From Lithospermum erythrorhizon (taxonomy: Eukaryota > Streptophyta > Magnoliopsida > Boraginales > Boraginaceae): a DNA stretch of 64,000 nt. Below are positions 1 to 13,800 of the stretch, one piece after another; the first letter of the stretch is position 1; each line of letters begins with the position of its first letter. The DNA lies in assembly GCA_019722365.1 (NCBI GenBank), contig JADFUC010000964.1, positions 947,799 through 1,011,798 of the forward strand. Reading direction: 5' to 3'. The position numbers and the translations under genes were made by a program. The notes under the pieces were generated by a model that was not told the origin of the DNA, ran no database searches, and saw nothing but the letters and a program-made list of their open reading frames with translations.

Positions 1-2255
1 AAGTGCCGTACCAAATGCCATTATTGCTTATCTCATATTCTCATATCTCTAATAGACTAATACCCAATTGAAACTCCAATATAAGTAAATTCAGTTGTTC
101 AATTTTTTATCATTCATCAATTGAATATTTGATGTAAGTAAATACTTAAATTTATAATTTTTTTTCTTCCTCACTTGAATTTTTGGTTTGTTATTTTCTC
201 AGATTTTTATATTAAATTACAAAATGCGATTATCAAGCCATGTAATATTGTCGAATATTTCATATCGCTGCATCTGGCTTAATCTGAAGCAAAGTTCGTT
301 TGTTAAAAGATTACATGCTGCTTCTTCAATGTCCCAAGAAATAAGTTTAATGGGTCATGCTATAGTAATAGAGAATACTCTGGAGTAAGTTAGATACGCA
401 GTTGATTGGATTTATTTTGTTTCAAGAAAACGTCGTAAGTAATTTTAATTTTTCGAAAACGAATGCTTATCGCTAAAATAAAACTTTCAAAGTGAATGTT
501 CGAATAGTCTATCGAACGAAACTTAATTTTTAAATTTATACGTTATTTATTTTATAAACAAAGAAAAAATTACTAATAAACTTACTAAAAGATTCGTATT
601 AATAATGTATTCCTGCTTTTTTATGATATAAAATGTGTTTTGAAATAGATTTAGTCCAATATTTGGTATACGATGATAGTGGTGTGCCGCAATAATGGAG
701 TAATGGTAAGCTAGGAATTGGGTTATGATGATGCTACATTGCTACTAGTAATTAATGTAAGCTGACACCCACGCGCCAACAAGAAGAGACCCAAAAGATT
801 AATTCATTACACTCAACCTTTCTTATTTGACTCTTCTTTTCATTTACTGCCACCAAGCGTGTGCGTCATCATGTAACCTCAATTCTTTCCTCTTTTTACC
901 CTTTTTGTCCTTTCAATTTCATGCTTCTACAAACTTATCTCATCTCAACTTAAAATCTTAAATGTTTGTTTGGACTAAGGTTATTTCCACATATTTCTTT
1001 TTGTTGAGGAGAATTTTCTTTTGATAATTTCAAAATCGTTTTATATTTTTATGTAAAAACAAGTTTACGAGACAAATTTGAAATTATCTGAAAAATTGTG
1101 TAAAAATATAGTAAAGGTTCATAACAAAAATAGATGAAAGGAATACATCTATTTATGACGGTATTATTAATTATGATTAAAATAAAAGGGATAATGATTT
1201 TTATACTTCATATCTTGATTATGACAATCAATTCTCATTTGTTATCTTTTATATATTCTTATCTTAAAATATTTAATTGTATAGAATAAAGTGATAAAAA
1301 TCCAGAGCCTGAAAATTAAGGTATACTGTCTCAAAGCTTTAAATGACTTATTTTTTAACGAGGTTGGTAGCAAATACTATAGCAATATGCAAGGGGCAAA
1401 AACCAGTTTTGAGTGGACAAAGACTGTTGGATATCAAAATGCTTATTGAGAATGACATTTTAGGCCTCTATGAACAAGACGGCTATCATAAAAGTGGTCA
1501 AACTAAGCTATCATAGCTCACCTTATTTATTTCCGCAAAATCAGCATTCATAATCATCACTTTTTCAAGTAATTTCTACAGTATTTACTTAGTATATGAT
1601 GTTTGTTAGACCATCTTCGTATGGAGTATTTGAAGTGAGTATTTGTATCGAAATTAGGGAAATAGTTAGATAGGTGAAAGATTGTACAATAATTTTTAGC
1701 GATAATTTTTGTACATGTCTGATTAAGGTATGACACATGAAGTGGGCGATATCACGATTTAAAATCGTAATTTCTAATCTTTTTTATTCAAGCTTTTGAT
1801 AGTAAATTTGAAAAGTTTTAATAAACAAAATTCTCCAATATTTTTTATTTTCAAGATCTATAAGTATAGATTAAGTTTGTTTAATTTGAACAATGAATTT
1901 TCATCATGTTTTTCAAGATTATATATGTTAAAGTATGTATTAATATTGTGGATAAAATAGAAAATAAAATAAAATTTTGAAATATCTTTTATTGTAGAGT
2001 ATAAAAGATTATGATAATATTTGATAATATAAAATAAAGCACAATGCTACGCGACATTTATATATCGGGAAATGAATTATCTATAATGAAGATGGTACAT
2101 GATTAATTACAGGTACTCTCAACTAATCCAATCAATACTTTGTTAATTGCTATTTGTCGCTGATTTTCAATCTCTGTCCCATGTGGGCAAGCTCTGGGCT
2201 TCCTTACGAGGCTAGTTGCCTCTCGACAGCCTTCCGAAAAGATTCTTCGTTCCAT
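1..2255. other. Gene-free AT-rich stretch
   Basis: No reading frame here shows coding character or a recognisable domain. The sequence is A/T-rich with short homopolymers. A slightly less AT-rich patch near 690-900 looks promoter-like, but no adjoining gene can be identified inside the window. Confidence 0.6.
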
Positions 2256-2260
2256 CTCAT

Positions 2261-3385
2261 TTCAAACTATTTTTCTTGTCTCAAATGCCCCCTGAACCCC
2301 AATCTTCACATTTAAACAAACATAAATTTATTATAAAATACAAAAAGACTAGTTTACCCCTAAATATAACTTCCTTAAACATTACACTTAAAAATAGGGA
2401 GAAATTTTGAAATATTTTAAAAAAATTAATTAAAAAAACTCCCCCACCCCATCCACCTTCATCTTCAACCTCAACACCCCCTCCCCCCACATCCAAATAG
2501 CCATCTGCCCACCCTACCTCAGTCTTCCCAAAATTCGACACCACTCCCCTTTCTCCTAAAATCTGCTAACACCCTCACCCAATCAATCAACCAACAAATC
2601 GGCCAACCCACTGTCTCCCGCTTCCCTTTCTCCAACAACATCACCACCGGTCAACCAAATCGATCAACTCCTTCTTCTCCCCACCTCCGTGATATTTGTT
2701 TTTATGTGTAAGATGATTTGACGACTAAATTTATTGCTAAATTTTTTTCTTAATTGGGCGAAGAGGTGGGCGTGATCGGGTTGCGCAGAATCGTTTGTAG
2801 CCAGCTGGAATACGGGCCGTGGGGGTGGGCGGGAGCTTTGGCAAAATGGAGGGTTGTAGGAATTGGCCGGGCAGGCAATGAAAGCAAGTGTACAAGGGTA
2901 AGTGGGGGACTGCTGGGTTGGCTGTACAAGGCGGGCGCCGGGACAAGGGGTAGCTGTGTGTGGGCTGGGCAAGCGCAGTGGGGCCGCTGAATTGGGCATT
3001 GAGCGGTGGGGGCTAAAGGGGTGCGCCCGAGCGCGTATGAGCCGGTGAGTTAAGCGGGAAGTAAGTTTATTTTTAATTATTTTATTTTATATTATTATAA
3101 ATGTCTTCATATATTAAAGTATTTAAAAATGTATCCCTATTTTTTCAAATGTAATATTTAATGAAGTTTTAATTAAGGACAAAATAGGCATTTTGTATTT
3201 TTAATGAATTTATATATTATTAAAGGTGTCAACGGTTTAGGGAATATCTGAGTATAAATAAAAATAGTTTCTTTTCAGAGGATGCATGCTAGTTAATACT
3301 TTAAATCTAATAACATTAACCTAAACTTTAAGGGGAAATTGAAAATAAATACTATTATAGAGAGCAAATAGCAAATTAACCTACT
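2261..3385. mobile_element. Inverted-repeat (foldback-like) element, copy 1
   Basis: An AT-rich left arm (about 2261-2430) is the imperfect reverse complement of a right arm (about 3075-3285). Between the arms lies a GC-rich core that is C-rich on its left side (2440-2700) and G-rich on its right side (2750-3060). The tail near 3360-3385 (tatagagagcaaatagc) recurs at the end of a related segment near 31.59 kb. There is no transposase frame; short frames in the core are by-products of the skewed composition. It is probably a non-autonomous DNA element. The superfamily is not resolved and the exact ends and target duplication were not found. Confidence 0.55.
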
Positions 3386-4445
3386 TTCTACTACTCTATG
3401 TCTATATCTATAGTGATTTGCCAGCCATCAAACCTGCCCTTTCTCCTGCAAATGCTCTCCTTATATTCTTTATTCCAGATTTTAAAGTTAAAGATTTTAT
3501 ATTTTATAACCCATGAATATAATACAATCTATATCTATATCTATATATACTTATAAAGCGTGGATAACATACGGAAAACTAGACGCCAACTGACCTCCAA
3601 AATATAATGAATTATAATACATCTAATGATTATTAAATTTTAATAATAATTAAATAACAATGAGAGCTTTTAAAAAGTCACTAAACATAAAAACTACCTT
3701 TTGAAGAAGTTATATTTGATATTTACACGATTTTAATATTCATTAATTATTTTAATTGAATTTCTATCCATAACTTATTTTATATTATAATCATTTTTAA
3801 TAAAAGTGTGAAACCGTCACACTAACATCCCCTCAAGGTCCTTGTCCTAGATACTGAGGAGTTAATCACTGATGCGCCCCGTATAAGATACCAAACTTAA
3901 AGAATTGTGAGTGTTAAGCATCAGCTATACCTCGCCTTCGAGCAGCTGGTTCGACTTCATAATCATTTTTGTGTAGAAAAAGGAAGACATTTATTTTTGG
4001 TTTTTTGTTTCCTTGCTCAATGATTGCATATTTTTTTATATAATTAAATTTTGATTGCAAGATTTATTTTTCGGTTTTGAGAATTTGCAATAATATTAAA
4101 TATCATTTATATGTCCCTTTATATCATAGAAAAAAAATTCAATATATTTAACGAACATGCATTATTGTCTCATAGCTAAAAGAAAGTTATACATTGTAAG
4201 AATAATAATAATATAATATATTGAAAAGAATACTTCTCAATCCCAATTTACTAGGATCATATAGCTAAATTTCTCCTTTTCTTTGTAATTGATCATATAG
4301 AATCTCAATGCAATCCTTTATCTTGTCTCATAAATATACTCCATAATGCAACAAAATATTTGAGAATGATTTGTGTGTTAAAGGAATAAATAGTTCTACT
4401 CAGCAGGACGATTTTTTAATTTGGTTTTAACAGCTGTGCACCTGT
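3386..4445. other. Intergenic; includes Stowaway-like one-arm remnant
   Basis: There is no gene. Positions about 4232-4310 contain a single arm (caatcccaatttactagg and following) closely resembling the right arm of the Stowaway-type MITE at 4917-5230. No partner arm was found, so it is probably a truncated relative. A moderately GC-rich patch at 3820-3960 has no assignment. Confidence 0.4.
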
Positions 4446-4709
4446 GACATTCATTTACCCCCAAACTCTAATGAGTTTAATTTTCATTAAATACTTATGT
4501 AACATAAGACCTAATGTATATTATGAAAAGAATAAAGAAAAGAATAAGTAAAATATAATAATATATTAGTTTATTTTTATATGAGGTATTTTCTTTAATT
4601 CAATAATAATATAAAGAAAATATCAATAAAGATGTATATGAAAGTTTTATGTTACATCAAAAAGATAAATGAAAATTAAACTCATTAAGTTTGGGTGTAA
4701 ATGAAAGTC
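4446..4709. mobile_element. MITE with about 65-bp terminal inverted repeats
   Basis: The left terminus (gacattcatttaccccc, 4446 on) matches the reverse complement of the right terminus (ending gggtgtaaatgaaagtc at 4709). The match continues, with few differences, for about 65 bp each side (4446-4512 and 4643-4709). The 264-bp element has an AT-rich centre and no coding capacity. No clear target-site duplication is seen, so the superfamily is left open. Confidence 0.75.
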
Positions 4710-4916
4710 TAGGGTTACTTTTAGTATTTAAGGTAAATTAAAAAAATCATTCATAACTTTTAATTAGGACTATTTACATTCCTTTGACACAAATAATTTC
4801 AAATATTTTTATTTTGATAAATTGAATTTCATTTTATTTAGATGCACAAACTCTTAAGCTTCATCACTTGAACACAATCTACGACAATTGACAAGAATCT
4901 GGTAAGTACTTATATA

Positions 4917-5230
4917 CTCCATCCGGGGTCCTAATTTACTCTCGATCATAGAGTAAAAGGTATTTATTGTTATTTAATTAATATTAATACTAATATATCC
5001 TAAAAGGTACTTTTATCTGTGGAAATATTTTAGGGAAATTAATATACTTTTACTTTTTAGTTTACTTTTTATTCTTTAATAAAGTAAATTAATCATGAAA
5101 ACAAAAAGTACTTATTAAGGAATAAAAAGTGAAAGTTAACAAAGATAAAGCCAGATTAATTCCTATATGATCAATTAAAAAGGAAAGGAGAAATTTTGCT
5201 ACATGATCAAGTAAATTGGGACAGATGGAG
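4917..5230. mobile_element. Stowaway-type MITE (Tc1/mariner)
   Basis: The left end begins ctccatcc and the right end finishes gggacagatggag, whose complement resembles the typical Stowaway terminus (CTCC-TC-GTCCCAATTTA). The element is flanked on both sides by the dinucleotide TA (4915-4916 and 5231-5232), the target duplication expected for Tc1/mariner elements. It is 314 bp, AT-rich and non-coding. Confidence 0.8.
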
Positions 5231-7700
5231 TACTATTCTTTTTGAATATATTATATTTTACATGGTATAAATCAATTTCCATTATTTTTACTTTGATAGG
5301 TTGAGTTTGTTTCTTTTGGAATGGAATAAATGCTTAAGCTCTAGTTGCATACAATCTTCAATATAATTGATAAGCACTTGAGCAAGCATTTATACATTTC
5401 TTCTTTTAATATATTCAATTATTATTTTATATTTTATACAAATTCCCGTAATCTTGACTTGTACATGCTAATGAATATATATTAGTTTTATGATTTTTGA
5501 AAAAATTTATTATGTATTCATTAGTTATTGTTTTTATTTTAGTATATTATATTTTTTAGGATGAAATCAGTTCCTAAACTTTTTTCCTCTTGTATTTGAT
5601 TCTCCAAACAATTAGTAAGAATCTTCGTACGTATATTTTCATTTTCAAATCTCTACTTCAATTATATTATATATATTTTGTTTATATTTTATGCAATTCT
5701 CCTTATGCTAACTAATGTATGATTAATATTATTATCATATCATATCCGTTTTAAAATTAAAAAACTATCAAACTTACCCCACTATTATTTAATTTGAACT
5801 TCTGATGACTTTGTTTAGCTTCACAAAAAATGTTTTGTTATAGAATAAAAATGAAAGAATTACATGAATAAATGAAAGATCTTAAAACAACTTGCGAATA
5901 AAACTTAACAAATTAAATACCTTCACATGCCAAATCGAAAACTCTTCTCAAAATCTTTCATCTAATCCATCTGCTTACAAAATGGAGAAAAATTGAGCTA
6001 CTAATCCATAACTCTGACATTCTTTCACCATCTATTCATATAATATACTTTTAAGCGACCATTGTCATGAATTAAAAAACCAACTATTTATATCGACAAT
6101 AATAAGATTAATAATAATAATAGTAATAATAATAACAATAAGCATAGGTAAAATATGTGTTTCTTTTTCTTTCATTTTTGTTTTCGACTATATTTATCAT
6201 TTCTAATAGAATTAATTATTTATATTTTATTACTATTTCATTATTATGATTATTACATGTTAAAACTTATTAATTCAAAACTACAAACTAATATTGAATT
6301 AAATTATTATAATGAATTGATTACATAAATAAATGGATAGAGAAATTGTATTAAAACCCACTATTATAAAAACAAAATTGATAGAGAAATTCTATTTTTT
6401 AAAAAGCTATTAAATCTACCGCTATACTTTTGAACCGTCATTCTCAAGCTATAGGATCAAGAAGGAAAACACTCATGTTCGTAAAACAAGAAGGTAAATT
6501 CATCTACCATATGAGAACAAACATAATAAAAAGTATGTACTTGTAATGAAGTTTGAAGTTTGAACCCGACATAATTTTTTTAAAGTTAGTTGCTATTAGA
6601 GTGTAAAAAAGATAACCCAACTCACTAAATTTCTTTATACATCTAATAAGTATGCTAACTTTTCTTATTATGGTAATGGTATAGTGAAATATGATGATTA
6701 ACACTTTAAATATGAACTTCAACTCTAACTACTTTGACTCTTCTATTATTGTACCAAAAGAAATAACTAAGTTACACATGAAAAATATGCTTAAGTTTAG
6801 TTGACTCATTTATCTATCTTATAATACTTACTATTTGCGATAAAGATGAACTGAGATAATGCGATACTAAATATTTGCTTCTGGAAAGAAATGAGCATGC
6901 TATTATCAAAAGAAATATAAAATACTTGAATATTCTTAGATGTTCGAATATGTAAGATAAATACAATTTCCCCGCAGATATCTCAAATTGTTATTATTTG
7001 TAAAAACACTAATAATAATAAAGAAACGCCTGCTCTTGATTTGGTTTCATTAAATCATAGTTATCCAACATATGTGCGAATTGAAAATCACATTTAAATT
7101 ATCACTTATTTTTTCTATATTTCTTAACAATTAATGACACATTAAGATGATAGTAATTCATAATTATAAATGATTATTTAGCCATATATTCCACGTAACG
7201 CACGCATTTAATTTACAAGTGTATCGAAATGACTCATTAGACTATCGTTAAGTGGTAGATAATATTTACACTCCATATTTGGATCAATTCGAAAACAACC
7301 TTCTTATTATTATCACAAAGATATGATTGTTACGTTAAGCAAGTGTATTTTTATAGGCATTGAACGATGTTGATGTAATATTAATATGGTACAATTATAC
7401 ATGTCTAAAGAGAAACAATCTAGCAGATATCAGCTGAACTAGCTGATTTAAGCTACAGATTTAGATGCCCTACAATGATTCTTGTTTTATGAAAGTGTTA
7501 CTTGGTTTTCTCTATTCTTCAATCCAACTCAATATTGCAATCTTCATTTTTCTTCTATTTTTTAGCCTGTATTTGAATAACCAGCTAGTATAGTGGCTAA
7601 CAATGGCAGAAAACAAATTGCCAATTGATTTTCCAAGCACGTATACACAAGCTCAGCCCAATCTATGAAGTTGGTTCATAGTATTGAATTATCACTACAA
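5231..7700. other. Gene-free AT-rich stretch downstream of RLT
   Basis: No coding signal was recognised. Short ATT/AAT microsatellite-like runs occur at about 6095-6140. The last few hundred bases before 7819 should hold the 3' untranslated region of the RLT gene on the minus strand. Confidence 0.5.
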
Positions 7701-7818
7701 AAGTAACTCGAAGAAAATACTAATTATTGAGCTATGCCTGGCCTATAACCCCCCACTGCCATATTTCCATGAAGGGGAAAATCAAAAGAAGAACGACTTT
7801 GTATAGTATAGCAGTTTC

Positions 7819-10800
7819 TCAATCACTGTAATCTTGAGAACCTACTGAGTCCGAATCAGCGCCGTCTTCGTTTCCAGCAGCAACTCTAACAGAATCATAG
7901 TCATTCATTTCTACATCTTCATCTAAATTAGCACCATTTTCCTGATCTTGATCTGGTTCTTGTTCTTCTTCAGAATCTGAATCACCTGAATCTTCTTCAC
8001 TACTCTCTTCTACATCGTTATTCCTACCGGAGTTGTGAAAACCAGCTTCCCATCTTCTTGAATCAAATCCTGTCTCCTGGCAGTTGTCGGGGTACTCATC
8101 TGCATCCATACTGTTGCTGTCATCATCATTCTCAGACTCAACCCTTCCGTAATTTGGAGTAGCAAAATCTTCATGACTATTCCTTGGTAATTCAACAATC
8201 TTTGGTGTACTCTTTTCCAGTGGGTGACTAGAAATGATTTCCTGGACAATCTTCTTCTCTATCCTTCTCTTCCGAAGAGTTCGACGACCTCGCCCATGTT
8301 TCTGACTGTATGTTCTCTCCCTGTGCTGCATCAGAGTTTGGGCCAGCGACTCGTCTCGTCTGATTGTAGGCCTGCCTGGGTGAGACATAGAAGCAGCAAT
8401 CCCCACTCTCTGAGACTTCCCACGAGGACGACCACCACTCCCCCTCCCTCGAGACGCCTGCCTAGGCCGAGGACATGCATGCATATTGTTCATAGATGAC
8501 CACTTCTTCTCCTGCAAGAGCCGCTCTGGATCAATTTTCTGAAAATCATTAGGAAACCCATATGTTGCCGGAAGCTTCTGTCATCAAGAAGGAAAAGGAT
8601 GATTAGTTCAAATGACAGAAACACACGATGTGAAAATAGTAATAGCATTTCTCAGACCAAAAACAACATGCTTAATAGAGCGGAGTAGGGAAACAAAAGA
8701 CTTCACCATAACTTCTTCGGTTTTCTGCCCATCGCCTACGCTAGCTTTCTGTATTGGCACACAAGATATTGAGTAATCAAGCTCAACAAGTCGTAAAGCC
8801 ACAGCTGCTGTCGTCCGAGGTATCCATGGCAGATGAGCAACATGTCCTAGATAAGGCTGTTCAACATTTGCTGAATTCTTAGCAGGGGAGCAGTAGCTAG
8901 ACAATTCCATGCTTGTCTCGAAGGTTTCAGATAAATAGTCTCGTTTAATGACACTTTCAAACTGGGTCATAATCTGCCCCCAAGAGAAAAAAATAAAAGT
9001 AACAAGAATGTCAATTAGTAGCACTGAAAGAATTAAAATTGAAATGAAAAAAATTGTCAACCTTTACAGGAAAAAAAAAGGAACAAACATTGTTCAAGCA
9101 CAAAAATAGAACATATTAACCTCAATGAAATCAGGAAAAGGAAATAATGGCAAAGTATCAAATTAGGTGAATAATGATTCCCTAAGCACCACACCTAATC
9201 GTTATAGAAAAGATAATCCCACCTTCTTTTTTAGATAATTAAAGAACATCACTAACATTAAAGTAGAAGAAAAATACAGAAAAAACAATCATAACCTTAG
9301 TGAAGATACTCCTTACATATGTAGGCCAAGAATCATGCTAGACAGTAGATTTATGGTAATTATAGAAGAGTTCTCCAACAAAACTAGTTTTCACTCCGCA
9401 AAAAAGAATTTAGCACATCACTGACGATGCTCTTGATTACGATGCCAGAGAAAAGAACTCTCAAAGGAATGAAGGGCAAAAATTGAAATCTCATCAATCA
9501 ATCTAACCTGTATGAAATCTTCAGCAGAGGATGCATCTTGTAGCTTCAAGCCCCAGGCCTTCCTAATTTCTTCCGTCCATGAAGACTGAAGAGCCTCAGA
9601 AGGCACAAAAGCCTGTACAAAAGAGGACAGACTGGGATTAGAACATTAAAGAACCAAATGGAGCACAACAGAAAACAATGTAAAGCCCGAATACAATCTA
9701 AAGCAGTGCAACTTCTTCACCTCAAGGAAATTAAACATTGCTCTAATCAATCCAACTCTGGTTGGATGAGGGGAGTTTAAAACAACTACAGTCTTTGGAT
9801 CAACTTTCAAATTCTCCAATGGAGTTTCCTTCCCAAATGACCTCTGGCAAGAAGTGCAATAGTTTTCTTCAAAAGTATATGAACATAGACAGGAGTCACA
9901 TATTCCCAAGACTGCTGAGCACCTCTTTTTCCCATACGTCGTTGTACACAAAATGGGCGTATTGAAGCATTCTTCCCACATCCAGATTTGCAGATTTTTA
10001 TATCTCTTGAAAGCATTCAGCTTTTCGACTTCATTTCTAGCAAGCTCGATTCTAAATGATACAGATGGCTCCAAAGCATCAGAATCCATAGTACATTGTG
10101 TCACAGATGGACTCCCACAAATAGAATCTGCAGGACTAAAAGAATTCTCTTCAGCAGCTTCAGTTTTACTCGCACAATTTTGACTTCTGGTACTCACATG
10201 AAATGAACCCCTGTGAAGACGCTCCCTGAAGGGGCCTTCAATCTTTTGTAACATAATATGCAAATGCGACTCCCTTATACCACGTGTATCCAAAGATGTT
10301 AAAAGAGAGTCGAATGCCTGCAAGGGAAAAATCACCGTCAGTGCTTTTGACATGTGGAGTGGATACAGAATCACTTGCAATAAATCATAAAAGAGTTGGA
10401 ACACTATCTCAGTCAACCCATGAACCAAAAATAGCAATTCTGTTCTGCCTCCATACAAATTTTATAAATAAATAAACCTACCTGCAACTATTTAAACAAC
10501 ACCGCCTAATAAGGCGGAGATATAAGGAAGCACTACAGCACAAAATATCAAAAGAGAAAGAAATAGATGTCGCATAGGAAAGTAAAAGGAGATCATCACC
10601 TCTTCTGTATCAATAAGTCCCCAAAATCCCTCGGGTGACTCCATGAATATCCTCCCAGATCCAGGATCTTGGCTAGATGCAGTTGCAACAAATTGCCAAT
10701 ACCGATTACGCCTTCGATCTTGACCAAGAGGCAATGACCTATAAACGTACATTTCTTCAGCTTTGTGCCCAATGAAAGATTTTAATTGCATGCGTGACCG

Positions 10801-13800
10801 CTCTGCAGTATATCCATTTTGCTGTGCTGGAGTAGCATAATACTGAGCCATGGCAGAGTCTTGTGCAATATACTTCCCTCCAGAAGTATTTTCAAATGGA
10901 TTCTGAACACTATCAGCAGTAATAGAGCCCTCAACCTTAACTACATGAGTCATAGGTGTGTCATAGTTTTTACCCTCACCAGCGACCAATGGGCTCTGGC
11001 AGCGCTCAGCTGCAACATTGAAGGAAGAGTCCTGAAGTTTTGAAATAAACTCCTCCTTAATGCGTTTTTTGTCTAATTGTGCTTCCGCCCACATCTGCTT
11101 TTTAAGAGCATTCACTGCATCCAGCCGATCCTATAAAATTCCAATAACAGTTAGATGAAATGATAAGTGTCTTAGATAAAAATGTAACTAGCTGCTGAAA
11201 AAAGGAAACATAATATAACCTCAAGAACTATACGGACTGTATTCCCTTCATTTGCAACACCAATCAATGCAGTAAGGGCCTTAAGACGCTCCTCAACACA
11301 TAGATCAGAATATTCTCCCTCAGTAAGCCCTTGAACCCATGGTTCACCGGATTTGCTCTCGTCAATCTCGGCATCCTCTTGGTCAGGCTCACTGATAAGA
11401 GTAGCTTTACCCACAACATAAATCAACAATCAATGATGTTTCTTCAATGGTTTAATGATTTCTCACTCCATTTCTTGATATTGACACTCCATCTATTTGT
11501 CATTTGGGAATAACTTTTACACTATAAGTGGAGTGCCGCTATCAACACGTGGAGTGAGAAAATCATTGACCTTCTTCAATATGGGAAGTAAACTACTTAA
11601 ACACATATTGAACAAGGAGAAACAGTATATAAAAAGTATTTACCAACACCATTAACTGCAGGTTGGGATATAAGATCAACAGAAAGTGCATCCTTCAGAG
11701 TCCCAGAGCTTGTTGCAATTTCACTTCCTAGCTCGATTAATGTGCTTACATCAGGAGTACCTATATCCTCAATTTCTGGACCTTCAGCAACATCACATTC
11801 TGAATCATCTTCTCTTTCTTCTTCTTCTTCTTCAACATTTTGCTCCGTTAAAAGGCCATTTGCAAATTTCAGAATCTTCTCCCTAGCTGATGCGAGTATG
11901 GCCTCAGCATCAGCCGGGTCCTTTCTATAAGCTGGTCGAACATTATATGTTGAAGGGGCAATTCTTTCAAAAAGTATCGGGTCCCTAGATAAAGCAACAG
12001 AAATGGAGGCCTCTGGTGTCTTGCTAGTTGTAAGGTCACGGAGCCCAGATCTCTATACATGATAAAAGAACAGTTGAGAATCATATCTAGAGGGAGGATA
12101 CAGAGTATAAGCCAGTCAGTACCTGAATCTTTTCTGCAAGATCTATAACATTCAGACCCTTGCTTCCCTCAAGAGCAAGTACATGATATGCAGCAAACTT
12201 AACAGTTCCTGGGGTCAGCCGATGCCTTGACTTGCGCTGAAGAGTGAATCCTTTTTCTTGGATTATTGCAACTGCCTTTTCAGCAGCTGCTCCACTTCGA
12301 AGATTAGAAACAATTTCTTCACAACCTTTGGTCTGTTCAACACATATTAAGCACACAGTTATTGATAATTTCACGAGCATATCATTGTGCCGGACTGTTT
12401 TCTATAGTTTAGCAGTGCTCATGATTACATTCACAAATTTGAGCTAAGGTTCAATGTATATTAATAGATCTTCAACTAGCAAAACTTTTCTGGAACCAGC
12501 CTTAAAGGCACATGCATATTCCAATCAAGAAGGGAGTTGAAGAAGAATCCATCCCTTGAAAATTGTGACAGAATGCTCCATATGAAAATTGTGACATTTT
12601 AAGCAGACAGGGTGGGGGCCTATGAGATTAATTATTATCTTCATCTGTAAAATAACAAAGACACCATATGCCTCGTGCTATATGCAACAACATACTACGA
12701 TGCAATTGCACCGCCAATAAACGAGCCTTCCAAGAATATAGTCACATTTAAGAAGACAGACTATCAGATAAATTGCAATCTTTAAAAATAACAGACACCA
12801 TGTGCCTCGTGCTATATGTGCAAACCATGTTACACGCAGTTGCATCACTCTTATGCGATACTAAATAGTAAGAGTGGCTTACAAACTTAAATTTAGTCCA
12901 GAAAATACTAGTAAGAGTGGCTTACAAACTTAAATTTAGTCCAGAAAATACTTGTAGTAAGTACCTCATCATTATCATTCACTGATGTCTGCTCAGTACT
13001 CTTCTTTTTCAATTGCGGCCCATATCCAGCAGATAGAGAAAATTGACGCAATATTTCAGGCCATGTCAATGGATTTAATAGCTTCTGCCAGTTACGTATG
13101 TCAAAGCCCCACAGATACGCCTGTCATTGAAGATAACCACACAATACTTTCAAAAATATAGATGATATGATCTCTAATAGTAGGAAGGATGTAGGTTAGA
13201 ATTACCCCTTCAACTAATTTTGGATGGCCACCTTCAGGATTGACAGCACTATATTGATTAGTTCCTGGCCCACCAGAAGGCGTCCTGGCAACATCTTCAA
13301 TATCCTTTATAATTAGTTTTAGGAGAGCAATGTGAATTTCCCCTAGAAGCCTCGAGTCCTGAAAAAATATGGAACATGAAGACTAATAATTGTCCTTAAC
13401 AATGAGCAGCGTAGTGGTAAGACGCTTCACCTTCGCTTCACCTCTAACCGGAAGGTCAGGGGTTCGAGTCATCAAGGTGTAGGTGGGGACCACTATTGAT
13501 ACTCTTTAATAAAAAGGTAAAAAATGTGAGGGATGAACAACAGAGCCTCATATTTTAACCAATAACAAAATTAGGATAAAACAGAAATAACTCTTACATA
13601 ATCATGGAATGCTTGGACAAACTCATCCAGCGTGAAAGGCCAAAGCCCAAGAATATCAGCAAAAGTGAGGCAAAATCTCCACACCTGACCATGTATCCAA
13701 AATTTAAATTAATAGAAGGAACGGATAAGGAAACAATATAATAGCACATGTAAAATGCAGTTGCAACAAGTTAATGAACTAAAGTTTCTTATACAATAGA

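Noticed and set aside
2664..2999. Overlapping frames on both strands in the GC-rich core of copy 1
   Set aside because: They are composition-driven in the inverted-repeat element; no domain, start context or splice support.
9762..10475. Several plus-strand frames opposite RLT exon 16
   Set aside because: They are shadows of a well-supported minus-strand exon.
13402..13475. tRNA gene suggested by the B-box near 13461
   Set aside because: No acceptor or anticodon stem forms; it is read as a SINE head instead.
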